From positions 1,944,566 to 2,008,565 of the forward strand of contig ML677385.1 of NCBI GenBank assembly GCA_007922305.1: a DNA stretch of 64,000 nt. Direction: 5' to 3'. Within the stretch, counting starts at the first letter, position 1. Each line of letters opens with the position of its first letter. Source of the DNA: Dermatemys mawii. Its lineage: Eukaryota > Chordata > Testudines > Dermatemydidae. The notes beneath the pieces were generated by a model that was not told where the DNA came from, did no database searches, and saw only the letters and a program-made list of their open reading frames with translations. This document shows, one piece after another, positions 10,389-22,247 of this stretch. The translations under genes and the position numbers were made by a program.

Positions 10389-11179
10389 TGTCATAACCAT
10401 ACAGCTAAGGGTAACCTAGAATTCCCCCTTACCTGTAAGGGGTTAAGAAGCTCAAATAACCTAGATGGCACCTAACCAAAAGAAACAATGGGGAGAGAAG
10501 ATCCTTTCAGATCTAGTGCAGGGGAGGCTTTGTTTGTGTGTGTGTCCGCTCTTGGGACTGAGAGGGACCAGACAAAAAAATCCATCTCCTCCACATAATC
10601 CTAAGCAAGTCTCTCATATTACAAAAATAGTGAGTAGAAGCCAGGCAAGGCATATTAGATTATCTTTTGTTTTAGTTTGTGAATTTTCCCTTTGCTAGAG
10701 GGAGGTTTATTTCTGTTTTTTGTAACTTTGAAACTAAGCCTAGAGGGAGTTCCTCTGTGTTTTTGAATCTTTTGTTACCCTATAAAGTTATCTTCCATCC
10801 TGATTTTACAGAGGTGATTCTTTTACCTTTTCTTTAAATAAAATTCTTCTTTTAAGAATCTGCTTGATTCTCATTATCCTAAAGATCCAGAGATTTGGGT
10901 CTGTGCTCACATGTACCAATTGGTGAGGATATTATTCTCAAGCCTTCCTCAAAAAGGAGTGTAAGGCTTGGGGGGATATTTTGGGGAACATAGGGCTCCA
11001 AGTGGCCCTCCCTGAAGGTTTGTTAAATCAATTGGTGATGGCAGCATACTGTTCAAGGACAAGGAATTTGTGCCTTGGGGAAGTTTTAACCTAAGCTGAT
11101 AGAAATAAGCTAAGGGGGTCTTTCACGCAGGTCCCCACATCTGTACTCTAGAGTTCAGAGTGGGGAGGGAACCCTGACA
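10389..11179 (+). mobile_element. ERV LTR, plus orientation, probably solo
   Basis: The segment starts TGTCATAACCATACAGCTAA and ends GGGAACCCTGACA, the ends of an LTR family I recognise from turtles. AATAAA near 10836 would be its polyadenylation signal, followed by R/U5 phrases such as GGGGGATATTTTGGGGAACA. No internal retroviral sequence adjoins it. The flanks (TCCCT and CTTCT) do not form a clear target duplication, which suggests age or recombination. Confidence 0.75.
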
Positions 11180-13188
11180 CTTCTAATAACACCTCAGTGA
11201 TGATAGGGGAATTTGTCTGTACAATTTGTGAATTTGGTTTGAGATTATGAGATCTGAATATGTCTGTATCAGACTGCAAACTCCATTTTGATTGTAAGGC
11301 TGGTCATTACCATCCTACTGTTCTGTGGCATCTGTCTTGAACCAGAATCCCAGAGGGGTGCTAGGGAGAGAAAAGGACCCAGTGTCTGGGCTCCATTCAG
11401 GGTCCAGAGGCTTAAAATTCCCAGAACCAGTGGTTGAGTTCCCTCACAGTCATCTAGTGTGTGGCTGTGATGGGGCACTCAACTGTGGTCTGTGTCAGCT
11501 TCACAGTTTCTTATATAACCAGATGCTCAAATGGCATTTACAAGCACAAGCTGTCAAAAACCCTTGTGTGCTTTTATCCTCACTGTTAAGCCAAGTGCAC
11601 TCCAGACTTCCAGCCCTTAAAGAGTGCTCCATTTTAGACTCTTCTCCATACAGTCTCAGTCCTCCTCCAGCAGCAGCACACTCCAGCAGCAGCATATCTG
11701 TGAACTATAGCAGTTTTTCACTACCTAGCCACTGAGATGGCTCTCTGGAACACTTTTTAGAATCCTGTCACCAGTTTAAGGTGAAAGGTGAGGTGATTTC
11801 TCTGTTTCCATCAGAGCTCATCTCTGCTCTGGGTACAATTAAATTATCATTGCCAGAGAAGCCTTTTTTCTAGGGTTCATTCCTGAACCATTGAAGTCAA
11901 TGAGATTTTTTTCTATTGACTTCTGTGGGGTCAGAATAAGGGCCCTGGATGTCACATTCGTTTCCTTTGGAATGGCCGAGATTTTTTTAAAAAAAGTCCT
12001 AGAAACAAATACTCCCATATCTTTTACCAGGTCTTCACATCCACTCCTCTTCCAATTACACAAGTTAACTCTCAATACAGAGTATATTATACTCATTAAA
12101 AAGTATAACCCTTCGAGAAAAGGTGGAGCTGCTTAACATATCTGTATGTATCCCTCTGTGTTTATGGCTAAGAACAAAAATGTTTTACATATGAAAACAA
12201 GTGAATGGCTTATCTAGTCTTTCCTTCCCCACACCCTACAAACATATTTGCTCCTGAGACATAGTTTGTCACAGCCTAAGGACAAAAAAATATGGAGAAA
12301 GCTATTCTTGAAATACTGGTAGCACTTCAATACTCCTCAGCTAATGCAACCCTTCTCAGCTTTTATTGCAGACCCCAGGGAAGTGGTAATACCTACTCCA
12401 CAACTCCTCAACCCTTACGGCTGACTTTGAAGTGCTTAGCATATTCCATTCTTAAGATAAGTATTTTCCTCTAAACTTTTATATAAAACAGGGAGCTTTT
12501 CCCTTCCAATATTTGGGCAGGGAAGAGATACACCTAATACCATTTAAAGGAAAAACTCTCTTCCTCCACTAGGAAATTAACCTTATGAACTCTTCCCCAA
12601 CACTTCTATAACAGGTGAAGTTACTGTAGCCTCTAATAAGAAAGTTGGCACTAATTAGTTAAATGAGATCTTTTATGCCAATTGCACTGATCAATAAAGG
12701 AAGAAAATGCTCTTAGTAGTACCTATAGCATGTAGGTCAACTTTCTTTCTTCATTGCAAGGTTTTATTGTGAAGTGTGTTTTTAAAACAAATACTCATAA
12801 GAAATTCCCAGTTCTACTTATTTGGTCCCAGTTCATAATAATGTAACAGTAAAGTGGTCAGATCTCTTCATTACAATCATCAGAAGCCCAATTTAGTAAA
12901 GGAGACAGACTATGAAGGATAAAAGTGAACTGATTAGGTAGTTAGGACTAATACCCTTCTTCTTGCTCTCTAATGCTATGACATTTAATAGGCCTTCTCA
13001 TAACTTTCAAGCTCAAGCTGTTTTGGTCATTCAAATATAAGCTGCTTCTGCTTATCATGACTAGCCTTGTCTTATACCACAGTATTTGTAGGTCTGACTT
13101 CTTATGAGAGAATTGATAGATTAGTGATGGTCTGTATTCTTACTGCCTATGGCAGGCTGCAGACCCTTTTTTTTCCCCCCCATATGAC

Positions 13189-14240
13189 TAGGGCCCTACC
13201 AAATTTACGGACTGTTTTGGTCAATTTCATGGTCAGAGGATTTTAAAAATTGTAAATTTCATGATTTCAGCTATTGAAATCTGAAATTTCATTGTTGGAA
13301 TTGTAGTGGTCCTGACCTAAAAAGGAATTGTGCAGGGGGGAGGTTACAAGGTTACTGTAGTGGGGGTTGCGGTACTGCTACCCTTACTTCTGCACTGCTG
13401 CTGGCAGGGCACTTCTGAGCTGCCTTCAGAGCTGTGACTGCTGGCTGGGCGCTCAGCTTTGAAGGCAGAGCTGCTGCCAACAGCAGCATAGAAGTAAGGG
13501 TGGCAATACCTTACCATGCCACCTTTACTTCTGCACTGCTGCCTGCAGAGCTGGACCCTCAGTCAGTGGCTGCCAGGGTGGCATAGTAAAGTATTGCCAC
13601 CTTTACTTTTATGCTGCTGCTGGTGGGGTGCTGCCTTCAGAGCTGAGCGCCCAGCCAGCAGCCGCCCTCTCCAGCTGCTCAGCTCTGAAGGCAGTGTGGA
13701 AGTAAGGTTGGCAATACTATGACACCCCCCTACAATAACTTTGTGACCCTCCCCCCTCCAACTCCCTTTTGGGTCAGGACCCCCAATTTAAGAAACACTG
13801 GTCTCCCCTGTGAGAACTGTATAGTATAGAGCAGGGGTCCGCAACCTTTCAGAAGTGGCGTGCCGAGTCTTCATTTATTCACTCTAATATAAGGTTCTGC
13901 GTGCCAGTAATACATGTTAACCTTTTTAGAAGGTCTCTTTCTATAAGTCTATAATGTAGAACTAAACTATTGTTGTATGTAAAATAAATAAGGTTTTAAA
14001 AATGTTTAGGGAGCTTCATTTAAAATTAAATTAAAAGGCAGAGTGCCCCAGATCGGTGGCCAGGACACGGGCAGTGTGAGTGCCATTGAAAATCAACTCG
14101 CGTGCCACCTTCGGCACTCGTGCCATAGGTTGCCTACCCCTGGTATAGAGTAAAAGCACACAAGTCCAGATTTCACAGAGAGAGACCAGTTTTCACTGTC
14201 CATGATGCGTTTTTCATGGCTGCAAATTTGGTAGGTCCTA
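13189..14240. mobile_element. hAT-type transposon (outer, interrupted)
   Basis: Inverted ends TAGGGCCCTACCAAATTTAC and CAAATTTGGTAGGTCCTA are flanked by a perfect 8-bp duplication CATATGAC (13181-13188 and 14241-14248), the hAT hallmark. The interior has repeated blocks such as ACTTCTGCACTGCTGC and GCCTTCAGAGCTG in both orientations. It carries no transposase. A second hAT sits inside it. Confidence 0.88.
13832..14142 (-). mobile_element. hAT-type MITE nested in the outer hAT
   Basis: Ends CAGGGGTCCGCAACC and GGTTGCCTACCCCTG are inverted repeats. They are flanked by a perfect 8-bp duplication GTATAGAG (13824-13831 and 14143-14150). The interior is AT-rich, for example AAAATGTTTAGGGAGCTTC. 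It is the same family as 58978-59281 in opposite orientation. Confidence 0.92.
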
Positions 14241-17200
14241 CATATGACTAGCCTCCAGTCCTCGGTCAATCCTAGGCTACAATTATGGAGAGTCAAAATA
14301 TAGGAGTAATTTATCTGTCTATTTTCATCTTTTATCTATCAGTAATGGTCCCCATAATCTTTTCCTTCATCTCGGAGATCTCTAGTAAGTTTGAGAAGTG
14401 TGGAGATAAAGACTGCTTCTGGTGAGCCAAGAAAAACACCATGACTTTCTATGGGGAACAGATTTAGGCTTCTCAAGCTAAGATCATCAAAAGAACATTC
14501 TTCTCTTTGAAGTTATGTTCATGGAATACCTGATTGCATGCCCACACCATGACTTTATACACTTACAATGACATGTAGCAGCTCTTCTGCAACTTTATAA
14601 CTTCCTCAAATATTGAGATTTGAGTGTGTCTTTCTTCTGACCCTCTCTATACACGTTTGGTGCCAGGAGGCTGTTGACACAGATCATAGGATTACATATG
14701 CAGTTTGCTATTCCTTTTCTTCTCTCATTTTCTCTCAATTTGTGCATTGTTCCTATCCAGACTTCTGTGGGAGGGGATCAAATGGGACATTAGATTGGCA
14801 ATATGTTGACTTGCACACAGCATTTAAAATAAAGTTAAAAGAAAAACAACTCTTTAAAAAAAATTGGCATTCTTCATGTATTGTTGTTACTCTTTCTGTG
14901 GGCAGGGGTCAGATGAGAATTAGTTTATTTTCCAGATGCTTTAAGAAAGGACTGATGAAGGATCTAGAACTTGTGGCTCTGTCAAGGTAACATATTGGTA
15001 CATCTTGCCCTACAATCATGGATTTTCCAAATCAATGATTATATGGGTTGGGAGGGACCTCCTGCTGCATGGCAGCATTGATTGAATTGGGCTAGTTTAA
15101 TCACACCCATGTTAGAAAATGAGGGAAAGGACTAAAGGGGAGAACAATTCCTCATGGATTCCTTTATGGAATTCTGCTCAAGTTGTTTCACAGAAAGGTA
15201 AGGTTTTCCCCACTACGAAATCTTTGTGATTCCACTTCCTGTCTCAAATCTGGTATCTACAGGAGACAAGTGCCCTCTGTACTCGCTATAGGAGCTAATG
15301 GTTCTTAATAGGATGGATAAAATGGAGCATCTCTGCCCAGATATTTCTCTAACACCTAATTCCCCAAGAAACAACATTCAAGATGGTTCCTTTAGTGGGA
15401 GGGGCTCCATGGAAAACCCTGGTGTTAGAGCAGCTTTTCTGGGACTGCCTGTGGTAAACTTCCACAAGGGCCCAGTAATAGTGGAATAATGGCACTGAGG
15501 TAGCTGACCTCATTTGTCTGAACGAGACAAGAGATTTGTGTGTGACTCATAGATCATGCTATGAGTCATTATTATAGGGGCCATATCTATCCTGAAATAG
15601 GACTCATGAAGGCACTTCCACAGCCATCCACAATAGTGTGTTCTATTGCCTAATATTCCAATAGTTACAGGGTTTTTTTTAATATGTAACATGCTTTTCC
15701 CTGCTGCTGTTTAATTGGATATTTACCTTAACCATCCTTATCTAATGAGAGTAATTGCTTCCCACCCTCTTAAAAGTATTCCCTTAATAGATGTGCTATT
15801 TGCTGAGTTAGAGAGCACAACGTGCACTAGCAACAGATGCCTTTCTCCAAGACTGGTGATGCAGAGTAGGCTTGTGTTTCCCCTATGCTCTGATATCCAA
15901 ATGAATCCAGATGCAGACTTCCCCAATGTCATCAGTTTGATATGTGGTACAGTTTTGGCACAACTAGGAGAGAGAAACGTTATACAGTATGGGCTAAGTG
16001 ACTTTATCACAAACCCTGGAAATATATACTGGCCCAGTCACCATATGGCCCCTTGTTCCCTCATTACTCCAGACGAGAAATGATCTGCCTCAGCCTGACA
16101 TGAACTACATCCCCCTCCACACCAACTCAGCAATGTTGGCTGGCTCACTGGGGGTGGAGCCAAAGCTCTATCCACTCCCCATCAGTGCAACAAGTGGGAT
16201 AGCAGGGCCTCAAGGAAGTTGCTCTGTCCCTACACTGCTACTCACTATAAGAGTAATCTTTACAGGGGAAGGCAGTTTATTCCTCCTTCTTCCACTGTGC
16301 AGGAGCATTGGGTAAATTGCCCAATATGCGGAAACTTGATATGTAGTTGGAGAGGAAACATCAGCTATATTCTCCTAATAACTACAGCCCAGACAATGCA
16401 GGGAATCTTCGCATTACTGAGCTATCGATGGAAGCCATCAGTCTGGGCTGCCTCGTTATCAATATGCTAATCTCTTTTTTTAATTTCTATTTTATGGACC
16501 ATTTAACAGAGAGAAAAAAAGAAAGAGGATGCCCTCCTAGGAAACACAATTTGCATGAATAATGCCGTTGCCCTTTGCTGCCAGCACCAGAAGACATCCA
16601 GGCAATGTTTACTCTGACTGATGTGAAAAGTGAAGATTTGAACTCGTTGCAGCAGAAAGGTCAGATACCCTAAAGTAGCATTTGCTTATATGCAAAACTA
16701 CTCAACATAAATTATATTCTTACCATTGCATGCACAGCCTCTTGTCTTTTTTAAGTCTGTTTTGACCTGGTTATGTTATCCGATGCCTACTGTCCTAAAG
16801 CACATAAGTTTGATTTGGTGACGTCTAGCCCCTGGTTGCAAACATCTCTTTAAAATAAATAAACCAACAAATAAATAAAAATAATTCTCCTCTTGAAGCT
16901 GAAAATGCTGCTTTTATTAAGATGAAATAAAAATCTCTTCCAGCCCATTCTTCTCTAACACTAGAAACCACTGCCGCATTTAGCACAGCTGCCAGCAGCT
17001 AAACTTGCCAAAAGCCAGCAAGTAATCAAGCATACATATAAAGAGTGACAGAAGTTTGCGCCTGCCAGTTACACACGAGAACAGTGGCAGGGAGTATCAG
17101 AAAATAGCCTGCAGCCTGAGATTCAGGCAGTGCTATGACCAGGACTGAAGGATTAAAAAAAAACATTGAGGGGAGAATACATAATCCAGAGCACCATGCA

Positions 17201-18407
17201 AAATAATTATTGGGTTTTGATGACATTTTCTTTATAGAAGGTATGTATGAGGATGGCGGTACGTTATTGGTTTGATTATACTAACCATTTCCTTTCTTGC
17301 TACATCTGTACCAGTATTCACATTGCCAAAAAAAAAAAAAGGGGTGTGTGTGCTTATCTCCAAAATCAAACAGTTATTATGCTTTGTATATTGACATATC
17401 CTTGACTACATCCCTGCTGACATCACAGTCTGAAAAAGTACTCCAATTTCCTGGATCAAAACGTCAGTTTTATTTGTACAGAGCTAAGGCGTACTTTTAA
17501 CTCCTTAAAGCTCTGACTTAGCAAAGTACTTAAGTTCATGACTTGAAGTCAATGGGAATTAAGCATATTCTTTAAGTGCTTTGCTGAATAGGATGCTTTG
17601 TTGAACTGGGGCCTTAATACTGACATTGCAGCCTGTAGGCACATATAGCATTTAGATGTACACGTTTGCAATGTGTTTCCATCCCAATACGTTATATTGC
17701 ATGATCTCATTTTCATGTCTTATGATTAGCCTTTTATGTACATGTGGACAGTTTCAGAAGTTCAGAAAGGCTAATGCCTTCTCTAGCTAATAATGGGTTA
17801 CTATTTCCAAAGAAGAAGCAGAATTCCAGGCACTGGTACAACTATTGGTACAACATATGCTTTTATTAATTTTAACAGCCTTTATTCCCCAACAGAGGAC
17901 ATGGGATATTAAACGAACAATTTCACCAAAATTGAGGCCAGTCCAGATATAACCAGCCATCAGACCTTGGCAAGAAAAAACAATCCAAAAGGAAGAGCTG
18001 ATAACAAAAGGGAGGGGGGAAATAGCTATAGGCGCAGTGATCTGTATTTATATCCTCTTAAAACAGCCAACAAAAAACTCTGGTCCACATCCTTAGGAAG
18101 GGAGTTCAACAGACAGTTCCTGAACCAAGACATTTCTGTTCTAGCCTGATTGAGATGGCACCTCTGAGACTTCTTTATAGAGAAAAGTTTAAAAATGTGA
18201 TGCAAATGCACAAAACAGATGGCATATCAATATCTTGTATTTTCAAAATCTCAAACAAACCCAAAAGCATAACAAAAAGAATCCTGAATGAACAAATTAA
18301 AAGTGTCATGTTAAAATTCATGTTTTATTAATTAAAAAACCAACCTTACAAATAATACCTTTTGTTGATTAAAACAAAAGTTTTTAGAAATATAACTAAG
18401 GTCCAGG

Positions 18408-18712
18408 ATCAGAGGGGTAGCCGTGTTAGTCTGGATTTTCAGAAGCAACAAAGAGTCCTGTGGCACCTTAAAGACTAATAAAATTATTGCAGCATAAGCT
18501 TTCATGGGCTAGTACCCACTTCGTTGGATGCATGCAATGGAAGTATCAGAGGCAGATATAAATAAGAAGGCAGGAACCAGGTTAGAGATAAGGAGGTTAG
18601 TTCAATCAGGCTGAACCAGCTTGTATCTCTAATCAGGGAGGATGAGGTCCTGTTCTAGCAGCTGAACTGGAGGTATGAACATCAAGAGAGGAGAAACTGC
18701 TCTTGTAGTTAG
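18408..18712 (+). mobile_element. Turtle SINE with 12-bp target duplication
   Basis: The segment contains GGGGTAGCCGTGTTAGTCTG, TGTGGCACCTTAAAGACTAA and CATAAGCTTTCATGGGC, phrases of the very abundant turtle pol III SINE. It is flanked by a perfect duplication CTAAGGTCCAGG at 18396-18407 and 18713-18724. Transcriptional orientation is from memory and is less sure than the family. Confidence 0.85.
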
Positions 18713-19129
18713 CTAAGGTCCAGGCAATCTCCACCAAGGGGATCATTTCTGGAGCAGAACCCTACTTCCTATCATTTTATATTTGTTTGCCTTTCTTGGC
18801 TTGTCCCATAAAAATACACCAATCACTTTCACCCTTGTTTCTAGTCAGTTTCGCTTTCAGAGCCTACTGCAAATTGTTGCTGCAAGTGTGTATTGAACAG
18901 GGCGGGGGCGGAGGAGGGTTTCTTTTCCATCGAACTTGTGGGGTTTCATCTCCAGAGCATTGCAGGTAGGACGGTGTTTACAAAACCCTAAAATTTGCGC
19001 CTAAACTGGTGACTGGTTTGGTTGGTTGGTGGTTTTTTTTGCCTTTTAGCCAGAAATTATTTGTAACAAAATTGAAACGAAGCGGTAATTTTGGAACGAC
19101 CTGTCTCAGGTTCTGCAGCAGGCTGCGTC

Positions 19130-19960
19130 GGTGGGTTACTAACTAGACCGAGCCAGAAGCGCTGCTGAGCGCACACGGGACAGGTGAAGTGTATAACGGG
19201 CGGGGAGCCCTGTCTCCCTCTCTCCGCACCGAGCGCCTTGAGCAGCTGGCTCCTTCCTGCCTTGTGCGCGGCGCTGCTTCCTCATCAGAGGGGCGAGATG
19301 GGGGGTGGCGCGCCCGGCAAACCGGTTCTTCTGTGTCGCACTGAGAGCCGGGACCGGCTGAGCATGAATGAAACCCGAGGGAGCCACGCCTGCCGCTCAG
19401 CTCAACCAGGAAGTCTCCAAGCAGCAAGGAAACATCAGCCAATGGTGCTCTGGGGCGCTGCGCTGAGAGCTGGGCTCCAGGCGCGATCTTCTGGTGAGCT
19501 CCTGGGCTAGGGTCTGCCTGTGCCTAAGCCGGGCACAGTGCGGGGGGGGAGGGGGTCTCGGGCTCTGGGGGCAGGGGGGGGGGGGACTGCTTGTTAGGGC
19601 GATGCACCTGCTGCCGCCGCCTGGGAATAAATTATCTCCTCCTATGCATGAAAGGGAGGCGGTGAGTGGCACGGGCCGAGGGGGGCAGAGTTACATCTTG
19701 GTGCTAATTTTCCAAAGGGGGATGTTTTTATTTCTGGTTGCCCTCCTTTGCCTGCATCTCCCGGTCCTCCCCCCCCCCCCCCCCTCTCCCCTTCCCCGCC
19801 TTACTTATTACTCTCCCACGGCTTCGCTCCATAAAGCCTGTCGCAGATCCACAAGACGAGCCCAGCCCCGCACACTCTTGCGTGAATAGTTCCACTGGCT
19901 GCCGTGAGACTGGGCTCTTCGCACGGGGGCGTTTTGTGGTAAGGGGATCGGTCTGTAGGA
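19130..19960 (+). promoter_or_regulatory. SLC37A1: CpG island, probable SLC37A1 promoter
   Basis: This is the only CpG-dense region upstream of the SLC37A1 start codon apart from the RSPH1 island. It includes a CCAAT box at 19439-19443 and G-rich runs at 19540-19585. GTGAGC at 19494 (after GCGATCTTCTG) is a candidate donor for a non-coding first exon; GTGAGT near 19662 and GTAAGG near 19938 are alternatives. Strand and start are inferred from the position 4.3 kb before the coding exons. Confidence 0.7.
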
Positions 19961-21207
19961 GTGAAACGGATCGTCTTCTATCAGCTGACATCCTCATGTC
20001 CCCTAGGGACGAGGTTGAGGGTGAATCATCTTTCCTGCTTCATTTCCCCAAGCTGATAGTCAATTGACTGTCTGGACCTCTGGAAGTGCTTGAAATGTGA
20101 TGGAAGCTAGTGGCTGTTCAGAAATAAATTCTGTTATTTGTTGCTTTTTTCTCATGTGGGTTGACAGTGTTGTAAGAATCTACCGGGGCACCTCCCAGAC
20201 AGGAAGTTTCTTCAGAGACCTTGCTGCTCAGATAACCACAGTATGAGGTGAATTTATAGGCACCATTTATACAACAGATTGTTTTGCAAGAGACCTGTAT
20301 ATGTCTTGAAAAGGGAAGATAGCAGTTGGGTGTGTTTATAAGTTAAGGCACAGTTTCTGGGACAAACAGCACTGCAGCGATGATGAAACTCAGAGAAAAA
20401 CTCTGCTCTCGGTGGTGTTGAATGTGGAACGGGGATGCAATGTGTAACCAAACTTTCCAGGATGTAGGTTTGCATAAAGAGCAGGAAGTTCCGCCACCTG
20501 TTAATAAAGAGAAACGTAGATTCTCTCTCCTTTGTTGTCAGAATGCTCTAGGAGCAATCATTATGCAGCCCAAGAATCACTATTCATATTTAAATACCAT
20601 GTCATTGATTCATCATGTTGACACTTTGGGAGACTGGGAAGTTGTCACCAATGCAACATTTCTGCTTTGCTAGTCAGCACAGACCAATACTAGTGATGTT
20701 GCTATTTCTGAAGGTTTTGTTTTTGAGGATTTTTGGGGTTTTTTTTAATTTTGAAATCCTCTCTGAGTTAAAACAAAGCATCTTGGGTGCCCATACACCT
20801 CATTTGTTTGTTTAAAAGAGTTTATAAATGAATGAAAATAGCAGTTTAGGGCTAGGTTTTGGACTTTGTGTTTGCTTCAGGAAGTGGAAAAGCTACTTGC
20901 ATCTCTGCATGGTCTATCGGGCCCTTGGGCCCAAGCGTGCAGAGGGAAGTGGGTGCTGCATACCTGCTTACTCAATTTCTCCCCGAGGAGGTGGGAGTGG
21001 GCAGAGTCTTCTCTCCAATCCCCCCAATGCAGTGGGCAGCAGTAGGCCTGTGTTGAGGGTTATTGTAATTTGCTGTTGATATAGGCCTGGGACGGGCCTT
21101 CGTGGAGGAAGCAGGGTGGGGAATTATGCCTCAGATGGCTGTAATGCACACTGCCTCTGGAGATGATGCAGTGTATGCACAACCCAATCTCAATGCTTTG
21201 CCTAAAG

Positions 21208-21866
21208 CAGGAGTGGGCAAACTCTTTGGTTCGAGGCCCGCATCTGGGTAGGGAAATTGTATGCAGGGCCGGGGCAAGGGGTTGGGGAGGTGGAATTCAG
21301 GAAGGGGCTCAGGGTAAAGGATTAGGGTAGAAGAGGGGTGCAGGGTGTATGATGGGGCGTAGGGAAGAGTGCAGTGTGCGCGAGGGGGCTCAGGGCAGGG
21401 GGTACAGTGTGCAGCAGGGAGTTGGGGTGCAGGAGGGGTTTGGGGGCAGGCTCTGGCCTGGCACCGCTTAGCTGGAGGAGTGGTGAGCACTAGGGCCAGC
21501 CTGCCCGCCCTGGCCCTCCGCTGCTCCAGGAAGCGACCGGAACCATGTCCCTGAGGCCCCTGGGGGAGGGAGGGTAAAGGGCTCTGTGTGCTGCCCTTGC
21601 TACTCCCCCAGGTACCTCCCCTGAAGCTCCCATTGGCCACGGTTCCCCGTTCCCAGCTAGTGGGAGTTCTGAGGGGCGGTGCCTGGAGGTGAGGGCAATG
21701 CATGGAGCTCTCTGCCCCTCCTCCCCCAAGGGCCTCAGGGAGGTGGTGCCGGCCACTTCAGGGGGCGGCGCAGGGCTCGTGGCACCACGGGGGGCAATCT
21801 TGCGGGCTGGATCCGAAGCCCTGAGGGGCCGGATCCAGCCTACGGGCTGTAGTTTGCCCACCCTTG
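21208..21866 (+). mobile_element. hAT-type non-autonomous transposon
   Basis: Ends CAGGAGTGGGCAAACT and AGTTTGCCCACCCTTG are inverted repeats. The flanks GCCTAAAG (21200-21207) and GCCTAAAA (21867-21874) form an 8-bp target duplication with one mismatch. The interior is GC-rich with no transposase. It is the same family as 111-674. Confidence 0.9.
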
Positions 21867-21978
21867 GCCTAAAAGCATAATCTAACCCTTAGAATGCAAA
21901 TATCATTTTGAAGTTAATAAAAGCATGCCTTCCACAATGCTGTAATAGAATGAGGAAATAGTAAGGTATTCATTTATC

Positions 21979-22247
21979 CAAGGCTGGATTTAGGGCTAGG
22001 TGATCCTGGCAACTGCCTGGGGTGCTGGGCTTGGAGGGGCGCCAGGCTCGCAGATTTACAGATCCAAGCATGCAAATTTATCATCTTGTATGTCCGGGCT
22101 AAATCATGCATGCAAATTGTGCATCAAAAACATGAAATAGGTTACAAATGCAATAAGAAATAAGGTATTCAAAAGTTTAACAAATAGAGCAGGGAGCACC
22201 GAAGATGTTCCTTGCTTGGGGTGCCATTTGGTCTATGCTCAGCCCTG
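21979..22247. mobile_element. Short hAT-type MITE
   Basis: Short inverted ends CAAGGCTGG and CTCAGCCCTG are flanked by a perfect 8-bp duplication CATTTATC (21971-21978 and 22248-22255). GGGGTGCTGGGC near the left end and GGGGTGCCATTTGG near the right are typical of this turtle family. Confidence 0.85.

Larger units (their letters stand above)
5831..19129. other. Intergenic region between RSPH1 and SLC37A1
   Basis: About 13 kb separates the two CpG islands. Open frames are short and unrelated to anything I recognise. The stretches 5900-7490, 7930-8640, 9300-9770, 9940-10380, 11200-13180, 14260-18390 and 18730-19120 hold no gene or clear repeat that I can name. Identified contents are CR1 (7497-7910), an LTR-like segment (8650-9050), a MITE-like segment (9090-9295), MIR (9778-9930), an LTR (10389-11179), nested hAT elements (13189-14240) and a SINE (18408-18712). 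Confidence 0.6.

Noticed and set aside
14613..14990. 125-codon frame with a hydrophobic start
   Set aside because: It looked like a possible signal peptide, but the rest is low-complexity and lysine-rich, without family resemblance or promoter.
15715..16470. Cluster of overlapping plus-strand frames of 83-122 codons
   Set aside because: The frames overlap in different phases and show no recognisable family; chance open frames are the simpler explanation.
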